NCBI RefSeq assembly: GCF_038751955.1
Contig: NZ_JBCEXH010000004.1
Span: 1 to 64,000, forward strand
Length of the DNA: 64,000 nucleotides
Source of the DNA: Methanocalculus natronophilus
GTDB lineage: Archaea; Halobacteriota; Methanomicrobia; Methanomicrobiales; Methanocorpusculaceae
Direction: 5' to 3'
How positions within the stretch are numbered: the stretch's first letter is position 1; every line of letters starts with the position of its first letter. Of this stretch, positions 34,118-42,551 are shown one piece after another. The notes under the pieces were generated by a model. That model was given only the letters and a program-made list of their open reading frames with translations, did not search any database and had not been told where the DNA came from. The position numbers were made by a program, and so were the translations under genes.

Positions 34118-34986
34118 AAAATCGGCTGGATCGCTGGATATTTGGTAAAGAACAGGAGATCCTTGCTCTTGAAACAGATGGACCTCCTCCAAAATACGCC
34201 GATCTCCACCTCCACACCACCGCCTCCGACGGCACCCTCACCCCCCGTGAGCTAGTTATCGCGGCAAAAGATGCAGGGCTCTCCACCATTGCTATCACCG
34301 ATCATGATACGATCGATGGCATCGAAGAGGCATGCCGAGCTGGCCGCGAGTTTGATCTGGAGGTGATCCCTGGAATCGAACTCTCTACAATAGACGGCAA
34401 AAAGGAGATTCATATCCTGGGTTATTTCATTGATCCCACGAATTGCAGTTTAAATGCCATCATCCAAAAGATGATTGATGCCCGGGAGAATCGGGCTGTT
34501 CGTATGGTGGAGAAACTCAATGAGCTTGGGATCGAGATTACCGTTGAAAGGGTGCGTGAGATTTCAGGAACAACATTTATCGGCAGACCGCATATTGCGC
34601 GGGTAATGCAGGAGATGGGCTATATTGAAGAGCAGTCTGAAGCATTCACAACAGAGTACATCGGCAGCGGCGGAAGGGCATATATTGAGCGGTTTAAGAT
34701 AACGCCCGCGGATGCCATCTCACTGATTCATGAGGCTGGCGGTGTGGCTGTTCTTGCGCATCCAGGTTATCTTGGTGATCGGAGTACGCTTGGTGAAGAA
34801 GATATTGCGCGGTATGTCGGGTTAGGGTTGGATGGGGTGGAGGTGTATTATGCAAAGCATACAGAAGAGCAGGTTGAGTATTATAAGGGATTGGCACTTA
34901 CGTATGGGTTGATGATGACCGGAGGATCGGATTTTCATGGGGGTAAGGATTTATTATCATTTTTTATCATCAAGTCGGTAGTGTGA
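34114..34986 (+). CDS. PHP-family metal phosphoesterase (TrpH/YciV-like)
   Basis: 290 residues. PHP motifs in order: YADLHLHTTASDGT (H32, H34, D39), ITDHDTIDG, IPGIELST, HILGY, FIGRPHIARVM, VLAHPGY and GGSDFHGG. Members such as YciV/TrpH hydrolyse nucleoside 3',5'-bisphosphates to 5'-mononucleotides. The ATGA overlap with the CDPA-kinase-like gene ties it to the phosphoramidate operon, where the expected by-product of transfer from a 3'-phospho-CDP donor is cytidine 3',5'-bisphosphate. The last ~15 residues after SDFHGG are atypical, so the C-terminus may be altered. Confidence 0.8.
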   Translation: MKNRLDRWIFGKEQEILALETDGPPPKYADLHLHTTASDGTLTPRELVIAAKDAGLSTIAITDHDTIDGIEEACRAGREFDLEVIPGIELSTIDGKKEIHILGYFIDPTNCSLNAIIQKMIDARENRAVRMVEKLNELGIEITVERVREISGTTFIGRPHIARVMQEMGYIEEQSEAFTTEYIGSGGRAYIERFKITPADAISLIHEAGGVAVLAHPGYLGDRSTLGEEDIARYVGLGLDGVEVYYAKHTEEQVEYYKGLALTYGLMMTGGSDFHGGKDLLSFFIIKSVV

Positions 34987-35017
34987 GTAGTTCATATAAA
35001 AAATGAATGGTGCGTTA

Positions 35018-36214
35018 ATGAGTATTAATTATAATGATTTATTTCATCACCTTGAAAACCTGAAAATTGTTGTTCTTGGTATAGATTATACACGACCCGG
35101 ATCTGATTTTTTCCAGAGCTTAACTGATGGTCATCCGGAAATTATTCAGACAACTGGAACCTGCCTTTATAGATATCATGGGTTTTGGGGTTCTGCTGTA
35201 TCAAAAGATAATGTACAGGATCTAGTTGAAGAATTTATATATTTCCCATATCATATGCCCCTTTTTGATTCAAGATTCAGAGTTACAGAGAGATGGAATA
35301 AACTTGGTGTTAATAAAAATGAACATTTTGAAGTAGATATTCCGTTATTCCGCCAACATGCACTGGGTTTTATGGAAGGAAAAGAAGTAAACTTCCGTAA
35401 TTTCTTTTTAGCGGTTCATGGTGCATATGCTTTAACCTTGGGTCAGAATATTAAAAATGCGAAGATTATTTTTTATCATATTCATCATATTAAAAACTGG
35501 GAAAGATATATGCCTGATTTCCCAAATTTTAAAATTATAATAATGACAAGGGATCTCAGAGATGGATTAGTTTCATATATTGAACATAGAAAACCTGGAT
35601 CAGCTAGTTACTGTCGACCAGACTCTCATATTGCCCCATTGAGCACATATTCATCGATTTTTTATTATGTTAAGAAATATGATGATGTCATCTTCCTTTC
35701 TCTCAGGGATCTTCATCATGAGCCATCTAAGATACTTAGCTGCTTTTGTAAAGATGTAAATATACAATTTTTACCAGAAATATTATTGGAATCAAGTTAT
35801 CATGGAAAATTGTGGTGGGGAGATATTATGTCCCCTAAATTTATTAATGGTTTTAATCCGGAATTTGGGAAAATCAATAGATGGAAAGGTAAATTAAGTC
35901 AAATTGATAATCTTATAATCGAATTTTTATATCATAATCAATTCATGGCATTTAATCATCCTCGAAAGCATGGAAACTTATTATATTACGTAATGTACCT
36001 ATTGGCACCAATAGTTATTTTTAAGCCAATGAGGTACGAAATGAAATTTTTCTTTTATCAAGTTAGACGGAGAGATATGTCTCCTACCAGAAAAATTAAA
36101 TTTTGCCTATTTGCATTATTAAATTATTTAGTTAGGATTAAAATATACTTGGTAGTATATTTTAGAAAAATCACTCTCCAAAAAATCAAAATTACAAAGT
36201 ATGGTGATTGTTAG
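35018..36214 (+). CDS. Sulfotransferase-fold protein, candidate phosphoramidate transferase
   Basis: About 398 residues from ATG 35018 (GGTG upstream; ATG 35003 lacks a site). The sulfotransferase 5'-phosphate loop appears as DYTRPGSDFFQSLTDGHPEI and the 3'-phosphate-binding region as TRDLRDGLVSYIEH (R178, S186); LSLRDLHHEPSKILSCF matches the later yEDL..P block. The first loop lacks the usual SGT, having PGSDFF. Strongly AT-rich compared with the upstream operon, so it was probably acquired separately. With no PAPS synthesis gene in view but a 3'-phospho-CDP-amidate route directly upstream, transfer of phosphoramidate to a sugar hydroxyl is my inference. Confidence 0.6.
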   Translation: MSINYNDLFHHLENLKIVVLGIDYTRPGSDFFQSLTDGHPEIIQTTGTCLYRYHGFWGSAVSKDNVQDLVEEFIYFPYHMPLFDSRFRVTERWNKLGVNKNEHFEVDIPLFRQHALGFMEGKEVNFRNFFLAVHGAYALTLGQNIKNAKIIFYHIHHIKNWERYMPDFPNFKIIIMTRDLRDGLVSYIEHRKPGSASYCRPDSHIAPLSTYSSIFYYVKKYDDVIFLSLRDLHHEPSKILSCFCKDVNIQFLPEILLESSYHGKLWWGDIMSPKFINGFNPEFGKINRWKGKLSQIDNLIIEFLYHNQFMAFNHPRKHGNLLYYVMYLLAPIVIFKPMRYEMKFFFYQVRRRDMSPTRKIKFCLFALLNYLVRIKIYLVVYFRKITLQKIKITKYGDC

Positions 36215-36449
36215 GATGAAGTATATGATAAACACCCAACCGATCAATTGCCTTTCTAATGGTTATAATTGGATTGAATTTAACTGATTAGTAATCCGAT
36301 TTAGGATGGTTTCAATATTGATGTGTAGAGAAAAGAAGGTTGCAAATGTCGTTTAATTATCTAGATTGGAGTAGATGCAGCGTGATTCAAGAAAGACAAG
36401 AAAACAAACATTGGTTGAAACTCACTGGATGGTATTTGGGTGATCCCTC

Positions 36450-37232
36450 ATGAAAATCATCATCCTTGCCGGTGGATTTGGCACACGGCTTGCCGAAGAA
36501 ACACACACTATCCCAAAGCCGATGCTTGAGATCGGTGGGCGCCCGATACTCTGGCATATCATGAAGCTGTACTCACACTATGGTTTCAACGATTTTGTCA
36601 TACTCCTTGGCTATAAGGGATATATTATAAAAGAATATTTTGCAAACTATTTCCTCCACCAGAGTGATGTTACCATCGATATTGCCACAAACTCAATCAA
36701 AGTTCATACCAACCATTCAGAACCGTGGGTGGTAACCCTTCTTGACACCGGGTTAAACACAATGACGGGGGGGCGCATCCTGAGAGCACGGGATTATATA
36801 GGCGATGAGACTTTTATGCTGACATATGGTGATGGGGTTGCCAATGTGAATCTTCAAACACTTGTTGAGTTCCACCGTTCACATGGTCATCTGGCGACAT
36901 TAACCTCAGTGCAACCAGAAGGACGTTTTGGGTCGATCTCTTCTGATCAATCGGGAAAGGTAAAATCATTCATAGAAAAGCCTGTTGGCGATGGCAATTG
37001 GGTTAATAGTGGTTTTTTTGTCTGTGAACCCGGGGTTTTTGATTATATACAAAATGGAGATATGACTACCTTTGAACGTGAACCTCTTGAAGAATTAAGT
37101 CGAGATGGGCAGCTATTTACATACAAGCATACAGATTTTTGGCAGTGCATGGATACCCAAAGGGATATGCAGCAGTTGAATCAGTTATGGAATGAAGGGA
37201 AGGCCCGATGGAAAGTATGGGATAAGAGATAA
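36450..37232 (+). CDS. rfbF: Glucose-1-phosphate cytidylyltransferase
   Basis: 260 residues, full length. IILAGGFGTRLAEETHTIPKPM is the nucleotidyltransferase loop; FMLTYGDGVANV contains the metal-binding Asp; FIEKP and VNSGFFVCEPGVFDYI match RfbF. It makes CDP-glucose, the entry point of CDP-3,6-dideoxyhexose synthesis. One base separates its stop from the next start, so rfbFG are co-translated. Confidence 0.95.
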   Translation: MKIIILAGGFGTRLAEETHTIPKPMLEIGGRPILWHIMKLYSHYGFNDFVILLGYKGYIIKEYFANYFLHQSDVTIDIATNSIKVHTNHSEPWVVTLLDTGLNTMTGGRILRARDYIGDETFMLTYGDGVANVNLQTLVEFHRSHGHLATLTSVQPEGRFGSISSDQSGKVKSFIEKPVGDGNWVNSGFFVCEPGVFDYIQNGDMTTFEREPLEELSRDGQLFTYKHTDFWQCMDTQRDMQQLNQLWNEGKARWKVWDKR

Positions 37233-37233
37233 T

Positions 37234-38349
37234 ATGAAATCACCATTTTCACAGTACCGGAACTCGAGGGTGGTTGTTACCGGTCATACCGGCTTTAAGG
37301 GATCGTGGCTCTCTCTATGGCTTTCAAAGCTGGGTGCCGAGGTATATGGGTACTCGTTATCTCCGGATACCACTCCAAATAATTATTCGGTCTCTTCAGT
37401 AAGTGATCTTCTTTCCGGGGAAACAACCGCTGATATCTTAGATGTGAGTTCTTTGAAAACCGCTATCAGGCAGGCTGATCCTGATTTCGTCTTTCATCTT
37501 GCTGCCCAGCCCCTTGTGAGGTTGAGCTATGAGCATCCAATCAGTACGTTTCAGACAAATGTCATCGGATCGCTGAATGTTCTTGAAACTATCCACGAAC
37601 GTGAGCAGCCTTGCTCGGTTGTCATGGTAACTAGTGATAAGTGTTATGAGAATTCTGGCCAGACATGGGGGTATCGTGAGTGCGATCCTCTTGGAGGGCA
37701 TGATCCTTATAGTGCAAGCAAGGCCGCCGCGGAAATTGCCATCTCTTCATATCAGCGTTCTTTCTTCCCAAAAGACTGTATAGATGATCATGGGGTGTGT
37801 GTTGCCACCGTAAGGGCTGGCAATGTTATCGGTGGAGGTGACTGGGCAGCAGATAGGATCATCCCGGATGCGGTGCGGGCTTTATCTGAAGGAAAGGCAG
37901 TTCATGTTCGTAATCCTCATGCAGTCCGGCCCTGGCAGCATGTGCTCGAGCCATTATCCGGCTACCTGACACTAGCAGCCAGGATGGCTGAGACGAGGGA
38001 GCCGGGCCTGTCATCTGCATGGAATTTCGGCCCGCTCAGCTATGATGAATGTCCGGTCTCGGAACTGATGGATATCTTCTGTAAGGAATGGGGTTCTGGG
38101 GCATCATGGACGCATCTTCATCAGGATCACGCGCCCCATGAGGCTTCGGTGTTACGGTTAGCAATTGATAAGGCAATCCACCAGTTACAATGGAAGCCAA
38201 GGTGGAATCTCGATGAGGCTGTGAGGAGAACAGCTGGGTGGTATAAGGCGTATTATCAGGGAGATGTTGGGTCTATTCAGGCTGTCAGTTTGACTGATAT
38301 TGATGCATATGAACATAGTATGAGAGGTACCTCAGAGTATGATTCATGA
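37234..38349 (+). CDS. rfbG: CDP-glucose 4,6-dehydratase
   Basis: About 371 residues from ATG 37234, just after the rfbF stop. Extended SDR: VVVTGHTGFKGSWLSLWL, FHLAAQPLVRLSYEHP, VTSDKCYEN and the catalytic YSASK; RPWQHVLEPLSGYL is characteristic of RfbG. It forms CDP-4-keto-6-deoxyglucose using bound NAD+. Confidence 0.95.
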   Translation: MKSPFSQYRNSRVVVTGHTGFKGSWLSLWLSKLGAEVYGYSLSPDTTPNNYSVSSVSDLLSGETTADILDVSSLKTAIRQADPDFVFHLAAQPLVRLSYEHPISTFQTNVIGSLNVLETIHEREQPCSVVMVTSDKCYENSGQTWGYRECDPLGGHDPYSASKAAAEIAISSYQRSFFPKDCIDDHGVCVATVRAGNVIGGGDWAADRIIPDAVRALSEGKAVHVRNPHAVRPWQHVLEPLSGYLTLAARMAETREPGLSSAWNFGPLSYDECPVSELMDIFCKEWGSGASWTHLHQDHAPHEASVLRLAIDKAIHQLQWKPRWNLDEAVRRTAGWYKAYYQGDVGSIQAVSLTDIDAYEHSMRGTSEYDS

Positions 38350-38454
38350 GGTATCCAGTGTATTACCAGATCTTCCTGCTACCCAATTGCAACTATATTC
38401 TACACAAGACCCTGATAGAACCTATTATATAAATTTCAATTGGAGAAGAAACGA

Positions 38455-39771
38455 ATGAATCATACTTCAGAAGACAGGACAGAAATCTTTACCAAAGTAA
38501 AGGAACTATTTCTGCAAAAAAAAACCGATCCTTTCATTCCGGGAGAGACATATATACAATATGCTGGGCGAATCTACGATGAACGCGAAATAATTAGTCT
38601 CGTTGATGCCTCTCTTGATTTCTGGTTGACTCATGGACGGTACACTGAACAGTTCGAAAAAGAACTGGCAGCTTTTCTTGGTGCAAAACACTGTTTGCTG
38701 ACAAACTCTGGATCATCTGCAAACCTTCTAGCAGTGTCAGCTCTTACTTCTCCAAAACTTGGTGAAAAACGCTTAAGAACAGGCGATGAAGTTATCACAA
38801 CAGCCTGTGGTTTTCCCACGACATTGAATCCAATTCTACAAAATAACCTGATTCCTGTTTTTCTTGATGTGGAAAATGAAACCTATAATATTCAGGCAGA
38901 CCAGATTGAAGGGGCATTATCTAAAAAAACGAAGGCAATTGTGATCCCACATACACTGGGAAATCCTGCAGATCTTGGTAGAATCATGGAGATTGTACAA
39001 GATCATGATCTCTGGTTTGTTGAGGACAATTGTGATGCCCTTGGATCGCGTTATCAGGGTAAGTATACTGGTACTTTTGGTCATATCTCCACATGCAGTT
39101 TTTATCCTGCCCACCATATCACCATGGGTGAAGGGGGTGCAGTCCTTACCAGTGATCCACTGCTTAACAGGATACTTGGATCTTTCCGGGATTGGGGGCG
39201 GGATTGCTGGTGTGGTCCAGGGTGTGATAACTCCTGCAAAAAGAGATTTGATTGGAAAATGGGTGATCTTCCCTATGGGTATGATCACAAATACATCTAC
39301 TCGCATATTGGATATAATCTCAAAGTGACTGAAATGCAGGCTGCTATCGGAGTTGAACAGTTGAAGAAACTTCCTGGATTCATTCAAAAGCGGAAAGAAA
39401 ACTTTGCTACACTTCATCATGGATTAAAAGAATATGAGGATGAATTGGTTTTGCCCAGCGCCACGGAACAATCAGATCCCAGCTGGTTTGGTTTCCCCAT
39501 TATGGTGTACGATGATGCATCGTTTACGAGAGGAGATATTGTTACCTATCTTGAAAAACATAAAATTGCAACAAGGATGTTATTTGGGGGAAACCTACTC
39601 AAACAGCCAGCATACCTTGGTATACCGCATCGAGTGGCCAGTTCGCTTGAAAACACCGATCGCGTGATGAATAACCTCTTCTGGATCGGTGTTTACCCGG
39701 GTATTGATGAAGAACAGAATGCGTATATTCTGAATTCCTTTAATCAATTTTTCAATGATTTTGGAGCTTGA
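38455..39771 (+). CDS. rfbH: CDP-4-keto-6-deoxy-D-glucose 3-dehydrase (E1)
   Basis: 438 residues from ATG 38455 (GGAGAAG site). It has the aminotransferase fold with His in place of the PLP lysine (SFYPAHHITMGEGG), the hallmark of the PMP-dependent 3-dehydrase, and the cysteine cluster CWCGPGCDNSC for the [2Fe-2S] centre. It removes the C3 hydroxyl to begin 3-deoxygenation. The electron-donating reductase partner (AscD/RfbI type) is not in this window. Confidence 0.93.
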   Translation: MNHTSEDRTEIFTKVKELFLQKKTDPFIPGETYIQYAGRIYDEREIISLVDASLDFWLTHGRYTEQFEKELAAFLGAKHCLLTNSGSSANLLAVSALTSPKLGEKRLRTGDEVITTACGFPTTLNPILQNNLIPVFLDVENETYNIQADQIEGALSKKTKAIVIPHTLGNPADLGRIMEIVQDHDLWFVEDNCDALGSRYQGKYTGTFGHISTCSFYPAHHITMGEGGAVLTSDPLLNRILGSFRDWGRDCWCGPGCDNSCKKRFDWKMGDLPYGYDHKYIYSHIGYNLKVTEMQAAIGVEQLKKLPGFIQKRKENFATLHHGLKEYEDELVLPSATEQSDPSWFGFPIMVYDDASFTRGDIVTYLEKHKIATRMLFGGNLLKQPAYLGIPHRVASSLENTDRVMNNLFWIGVYPGIDEEQNAYILNSFNQFFNDFGA

Positions 39772-39850
39772 TTATGACCTGTTTTAAACTGTTATGCAAA
39801 CCATTTCACCTATTAATCTGGCCGGACAATCTCAAAAAGAAGGTGATTAC

Positions 39851-40300
39851 ATGATAGATGGTGTGATGATAACGCCCTTAAAAACAATCATGGATGAGCG
39901 GGGGATGGTACGACACATGATGCGGTCGTCTGATCCTCATTTTTCACAGTTTGGTGAAATATATTTCTCAATCATCTTTCCAGATGCTATAAAGGCATGG
40001 CATGTACACCGGAAGATGGAATTGAATTATGCAGTTATATCCGGGAATATTAAGCTTGTCCTCTATGATGCCAGGGAAGAATCAATAACACATGGGGAAT
40101 TACAGGAGATCTTCATAGGTGAAGATAACTATGTACTTGTCAAAGTACCACCGCATGTTGTAAATGGGTTTACCAGTATGGGTGGAGAGAAAGCAATTGT
40201 TGCAAATTGTGCATCTATACCACATGATCCAGATGAGATAGAGCGGTTTGATCCCTTTGATCCAACGATTGGGTATACTTGGGGTATTCGACATGGTTAA
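39851..40300 (+). CDS. RmlC-like sugar epimerase (cupin)
   Basis: 149 residues from ATG 39851, preceded by AGAAGGTGAT (upstream ATG 39794 has no site). MDERGMVRHMMR, KAWHVHRKMELNYAVISGNIK and VPPHVVNGFTSMG are the RmlC/WxcM-type cupin strands, with His in AWHVHR as catalytic candidate. In the ascarylose route AscE is such a C5-epimerase. Which CDP-hexose results cannot be decided here. Overlaps the next gene. Confidence 0.75.
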   Translation: MIDGVMITPLKTIMDERGMVRHMMRSSDPHFSQFGEIYFSIIFPDAIKAWHVHRKMELNYAVISGNIKLVLYDAREESITHGELQEIFIGEDNYVLVKVPPHVVNGFTSMGGEKAIVANCASIPHDPDEIERFDPFDPTIGYTWGIRHG

Positions 40301-41198
40301 GCAAAAAAAAATACTGATTACTGGAGTGAACGGTCTTGTTGGTTATCGATTGAGTGAATACCTTCGTGAAATGACATCTTGGAGTGTTATTGGAACAAGT
40401 CGGAAGAAAGGGCCTATGGTAGATTGTATTGCAGACCTCACAAAAAAAGTAGATGTGGAACGAATAAAAAAATCCATACAACCTGATGTTATAATTCACA
40501 CGGCTGCAATTGTCGGGGCTAATGAGTGTGATAAATATCCTGAGATCTGCTATACAACAAATGTTGATGCAACCGCTAATCTATGCGAAATATTTTCAAA
40601 TTCATATTTTATATATTTTTCAACATGCGCTGTTTATGATACACCTACAGGTCGATGCAATGAACTCTGTGAGACCAGTGCATCAAACTATTACGTTCAG
40701 ACAAAGTTAGAGGCAGAAGAATATGTTAAAAAAATGAATAACCATGTTATCCTTCGCCCCTCTGTAATTTTTGGATTTGTGGATCATCACAAAAATAATA
40801 ATTATTTTATGCAACTTCTTGAGATTATTCGTTCCAAAAGGGTAATGTATTCACCACGAGATCAGTTCTTCAATCCAATTTATGTAGATACTGTTGTCGA
40901 TATACTTGTAAAAATTATTGAAAGTGATGTTCAGGGTATCTATAATATTGGTTCAACTGAAGTTATTAGTAAATATGAATTTAATAGCTTGTTAATGGAG
41001 ATATTTGATTTAGATCGTAATTATATCGAAGGAGTTACTTCCGAGTTTTTTTCTGTAAAAAGACCTCAAATGGGAACTATCTCGTCAGAGAAGATTCAGA
41101 GAGATCTGCCTTATCACATTCCCACCCTTATTGAAATGTTTGAGAGGCTTCATTCAACATCAAAGGAAAAAATTGAGGCTTATCTTATATCTAGTTAG
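40293..41198 (+). CDS. SDR family nucleotide-sugar 4-ketoreductase (RmlD-like)
   Basis: 301 residues from ATG 40293, overlapping the preceding stop by 8 bases. ILITGVNGLVGYRLSEYL is the NADP motif; IIHTAAIVGANECDKYPE and the YVQTK Tyr/Lys pair match RmlD/AscF-like reductases. It would reduce the 4-keto group to finish the CDP-3,6-dideoxyhexose. AT-rich relative to rfbFGH. Confidence 0.75.
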   Translation: MVKQKKILITGVNGLVGYRLSEYLREMTSWSVIGTSRKKGPMVDCIADLTKKVDVERIKKSIQPDVIIHTAAIVGANECDKYPEICYTTNVDATANLCEIFSNSYFIYFSTCAVYDTPTGRCNELCETSASNYYVQTKLEAEEYVKKMNNHVILRPSVIFGFVDHHKNNNYFMQLLEIIRSKRVMYSPRDQFFNPIYVDTVVDILVKIIESDVQGIYNIGSTEVISKYEFNSLLMEIFDLDRNYIEGVTSEFFSVKRPQMGTISSEKIQRDLPYHIPTLIEMFERLHSTSKEKIEAYLISS

Positions 41199-41258
41199 AA
41201 TCGGTTTAAAGAAACCATTGAATATTAATTAATTTTTTAGTATGTGTGTATGTTTTTC

Positions 41259-42551
41259 ATGTCAATGAAAATAATTATTCTCGGTGCTGGAATATCAGGT
41301 ATCTCAGCTGCTTATCATCTTAAAGAAGCTGGTTTTGATTCAATTATTTATGAAAAAGCCAACTCCTGGGGGGGCCTTTGTGATAATTTTGTGATCGATG
41401 GGTTTAGATTTGATACATTTATTCATCTGTCATTTACGGAGGAGAGATATGTAAGAGATCTTTTTGCGGAAAGTGTACAGTCTCAGGTGCATATTCCTCA
41501 TCCATTGAATTATTACAAAGGGCATTGGCTCAAGCATCCTGTCCAAAATAACTTATTTCATCTGGATATTGAGGAAAAAATTAAGATCATTGTTGACTTC
41601 ATCAACAGGGTAGATACATCCTCTGAAGATATTATTGACAATTATGAAGAATGGTTACGGGTTCAATTTGGTAACTATTTTGCAGAAAATTTTCCTCTTG
41701 TCTATACAAGGAAATATTGGACCGTTGATGCAGATGAACTTGAAACGCGATGGATAGGTGGCAGGATGTATCTACCTACAATCGAAGAAGTACTTGAAGG
41801 GGCAATGACGTCTGATACTCCAAATACCTATTATGCAAAAGAGATGAGATATCCAATAAAAGGTGGGTATAAATCATTTATAAATAATATGGCATTAGAT
41901 GCTAATATCCACCTTAAATCTGAAATTACACGCATTAATCTGGAAACAAAGGAAATTGAGATAAATGGCAGGCAAATCGAAAAATTTGATTGGCTTATCT
42001 CTAGTCTTCCATTGCCCGAGATCGTTCGATTGATTGACAATGTCCCGGATATTGTTCGTGAGGCGAGCAAGAAATTAAAATGGACGTCTGGTGCAATTAT
42101 CTCATTAGGTTTTAACAAACCTGATATCCCGAGATGTCTCTGGTTCTATATTTATGATGAGGATATTTTGACTTCGCGAATATATTCTCCGAGCATAAAA
42201 TCTAGAGATAATGTACCTGATGGGTGCAGCTCAATTCAGGGGGAGATATATTTCTCTCAGGAAAAACCATTGGAAAAAGAGATCTCAACTTTATTGGAGG
42301 ACGAAATAGAGAATTATGTTCATATGGGTCTTTTCACAAAAGATGATTTAATCGTAAAAGATATTCGGATAGAGCAATATGCGAATGTAATTTTTAATCA
42401 TGAGATCTATGATAGTCGAAAGATCATCCGTGAATATCTAGAGCAGCAAGGAATAATAACGATCGGAAGGTTTGGTGAATGGGACTATTTCTGGAGCGAC
42501 CAGAGTTTGTTGAGTGGTAAGGAAGGTGCAGAGAAATGGTTGAAGAAGTAG
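41259..42551 (+). CDS. FAD-dependent oxidoreductase (amine oxidase / UDP-galactopyranose mutase-like)
   Basis: About 430 residues; ATG 41259 or 41265 directly precede MKIIILGAGISGISAAYHLKEAG, the FAD dinucleotide motif, followed by YEKANSWGGLCDNF. A C-terminal GRFGEWDYFWSDQSLLSG fits the second FAD contact. Such proteins in polysaccharide loci include UDP-galactopyranose mutases and protoporphyrinogen-oxidase-like enzymes of unknown substrate; the diagnostic mutase residues cannot be confirmed by eye. Overlaps the next gene by 16 bases. Confidence 0.75.
   Translation: MSMKIIILGAGISGISAAYHLKEAGFDSIIYEKANSWGGLCDNFVIDGFRFDTFIHLSFTEERYVRDLFAESVQSQVHIPHPLNYYKGHWLKHPVQNNLFHLDIEEKIKIIVDFINRVDTSSEDIIDNYEEWLRVQFGNYFAENFPLVYTRKYWTVDADELETRWIGGRMYLPTIEEVLEGAMTSDTPNTYYAKEMRYPIKGGYKSFINNMALDANIHLKSEITRINLETKEIEINGRQIEKFDWLISSLPLPEIVRLIDNVPDIVREASKKLKWTSGAIISLGFNKPDIPRCLWFYIYDEDILTSRIYSPSIKSRDNVPDGCSSIQGEIYFSQEKPLEKEISTLLEDEIENYVHMGLFTKDDLIVKDIRIEQYANVIFNHEIYDSRKIIREYLEQQGIITIGRFGEWDYFWSDQSLLSGKEGAEKWLKK

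Noticed and set aside
33599-35018. Sulfate-activation (PAPS) operon with APS kinase and sulfotransferase
   Set aside because: No ATP sulfurylase is present and the three preceding genes make a CDP-amidate, so a phosphoramidate role explains the cluster better; not fully excluded.
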